Source: Streptomyces mirabilis (lineage in GTDB: Bacteria; Actinomycetota; Actinomycetes; Streptomycetales; Streptomycetaceae). From it: a DNA stretch of 64,000 bases. A program made the position numbers and the translations under genes. Below the pieces are notes generated by a model, which did not search any database, was not told the DNA's origin, and was given only the letters and a program-made list of their open reading frames with translations. The stretch is from positions 1,984,001 through 2,048,000 of the forward strand of contig NZ_JBCJKP010000001.1 of the NCBI RefSeq assembly GCF_039503195.1, in the 5' to 3' direction. This document shows positions 63,922-64,000 of the stretch, in pieces. Positions within the stretch are counted from its first letter, which is position 1. Every line of letters begins with the position of its first letter.

Positions 63922-64000
63922 TTACCACTGGCCGGCAGCCAGATCGGCTGCCGTCTGCGGCTTCTCCGTGTGATCCATGCATTCGTTGGGGGCGCGCGAC
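63922..64000 (-). CDS. 3' end of a gene running off the window
   Basis: The last 25 codons read SRAPNECMDHTEKPQTAADL then AAGQW and TAA. The frame is open to the edge. Too short to name; transcribed toward the hypothetical gene 55 bases downstream. Confidence 0.45.
   Translation of the reverse strand, partial: SRAPNECMDHTEKPQTAADLAAGQW

Overview
This window comes from a high-GC actinomycete chromosome, almost certainly Streptomyces. The signs are strong third-position GC bias, frequent GTG and TTG starts, ATGA/GTGA overlaps between genes, TAT signal peptides on secreted glycosidases, a CatR-like Fur repressor divergent from katG, and a Streptomyces-type type VII secretion locus.

Positions 1-24,600 are ordinary chromosome: an SDR oxidoreductase, a CoA-binding protein, a GNAT acetyltransferase and an alpha/beta hydrolase; katG with its divergent Fur-family repressor; a decayed phosphate-transporter pair next to an intact polyphosphate kinase 2; a metal-efflux pair (ArsR repressor and His-rich CDF exporter); a YbaK deacylase; an XRE-cupin regulator divergent from a DMT exporter; two left-handed beta-helix enzymes; a DedA protein; and a carbohydrate block (carboxylesterase, GH3, calcineurin-type phosphoesterase, GH35 beta-galactosidase, LacI regulator).

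From about 24,621 to 61,297 the character changes. A small hotdog thioesterase gene is cut in two. Its C-terminal half lies at 24,333-24,626 and its N-terminal half at 61,298-61,477, same strand, breaking at the same codon, with about 36.7 kb between them. The simplest reading is an island inserted into that gene. An intact paralogue sits just inside the right edge. The interval is a mosaic: relics of conjugative-element genes; many ends and fragments of one IS family with a rve-type (DDE) transposase; three IS5-family transposase genes; a P450; a PucR - molybdenum hydroxylase - [2Fe-2S] - XdhC module; and a patchwork of polymorphic-toxin immunity genes (Imm35-like, SUKH, Imm49), TPR and YcxB-like genes. 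At least four segments are bracketed by IS ends or repeats.

The largest island unit is a type VII secretion locus at 46,483-59,421: two small ESX-type proteins, a DUF6507-like protein, a nuclease toxin broken by two frameshifts, its Imm49 immunity gene, a small membrane protein, EccD, a MinD/EspI-like ATPase, a three-P-loop EccC, a DUF6177-like protein and a 67-residue protein. Most genes overlap or nearly touch, and a 16-codon ORF bridges the ATPase gene and eccC. No EccB, EccE or mycosin is present.

After 61,298 the chromosome resumes with a membrane-anchored Gln/Pro-rich protein, some gene debris and two minus-strand genes. The number of single-base frameshifts is high. Some are clearly decay, but those in G/C runs could be assembly errors, and I flag them.
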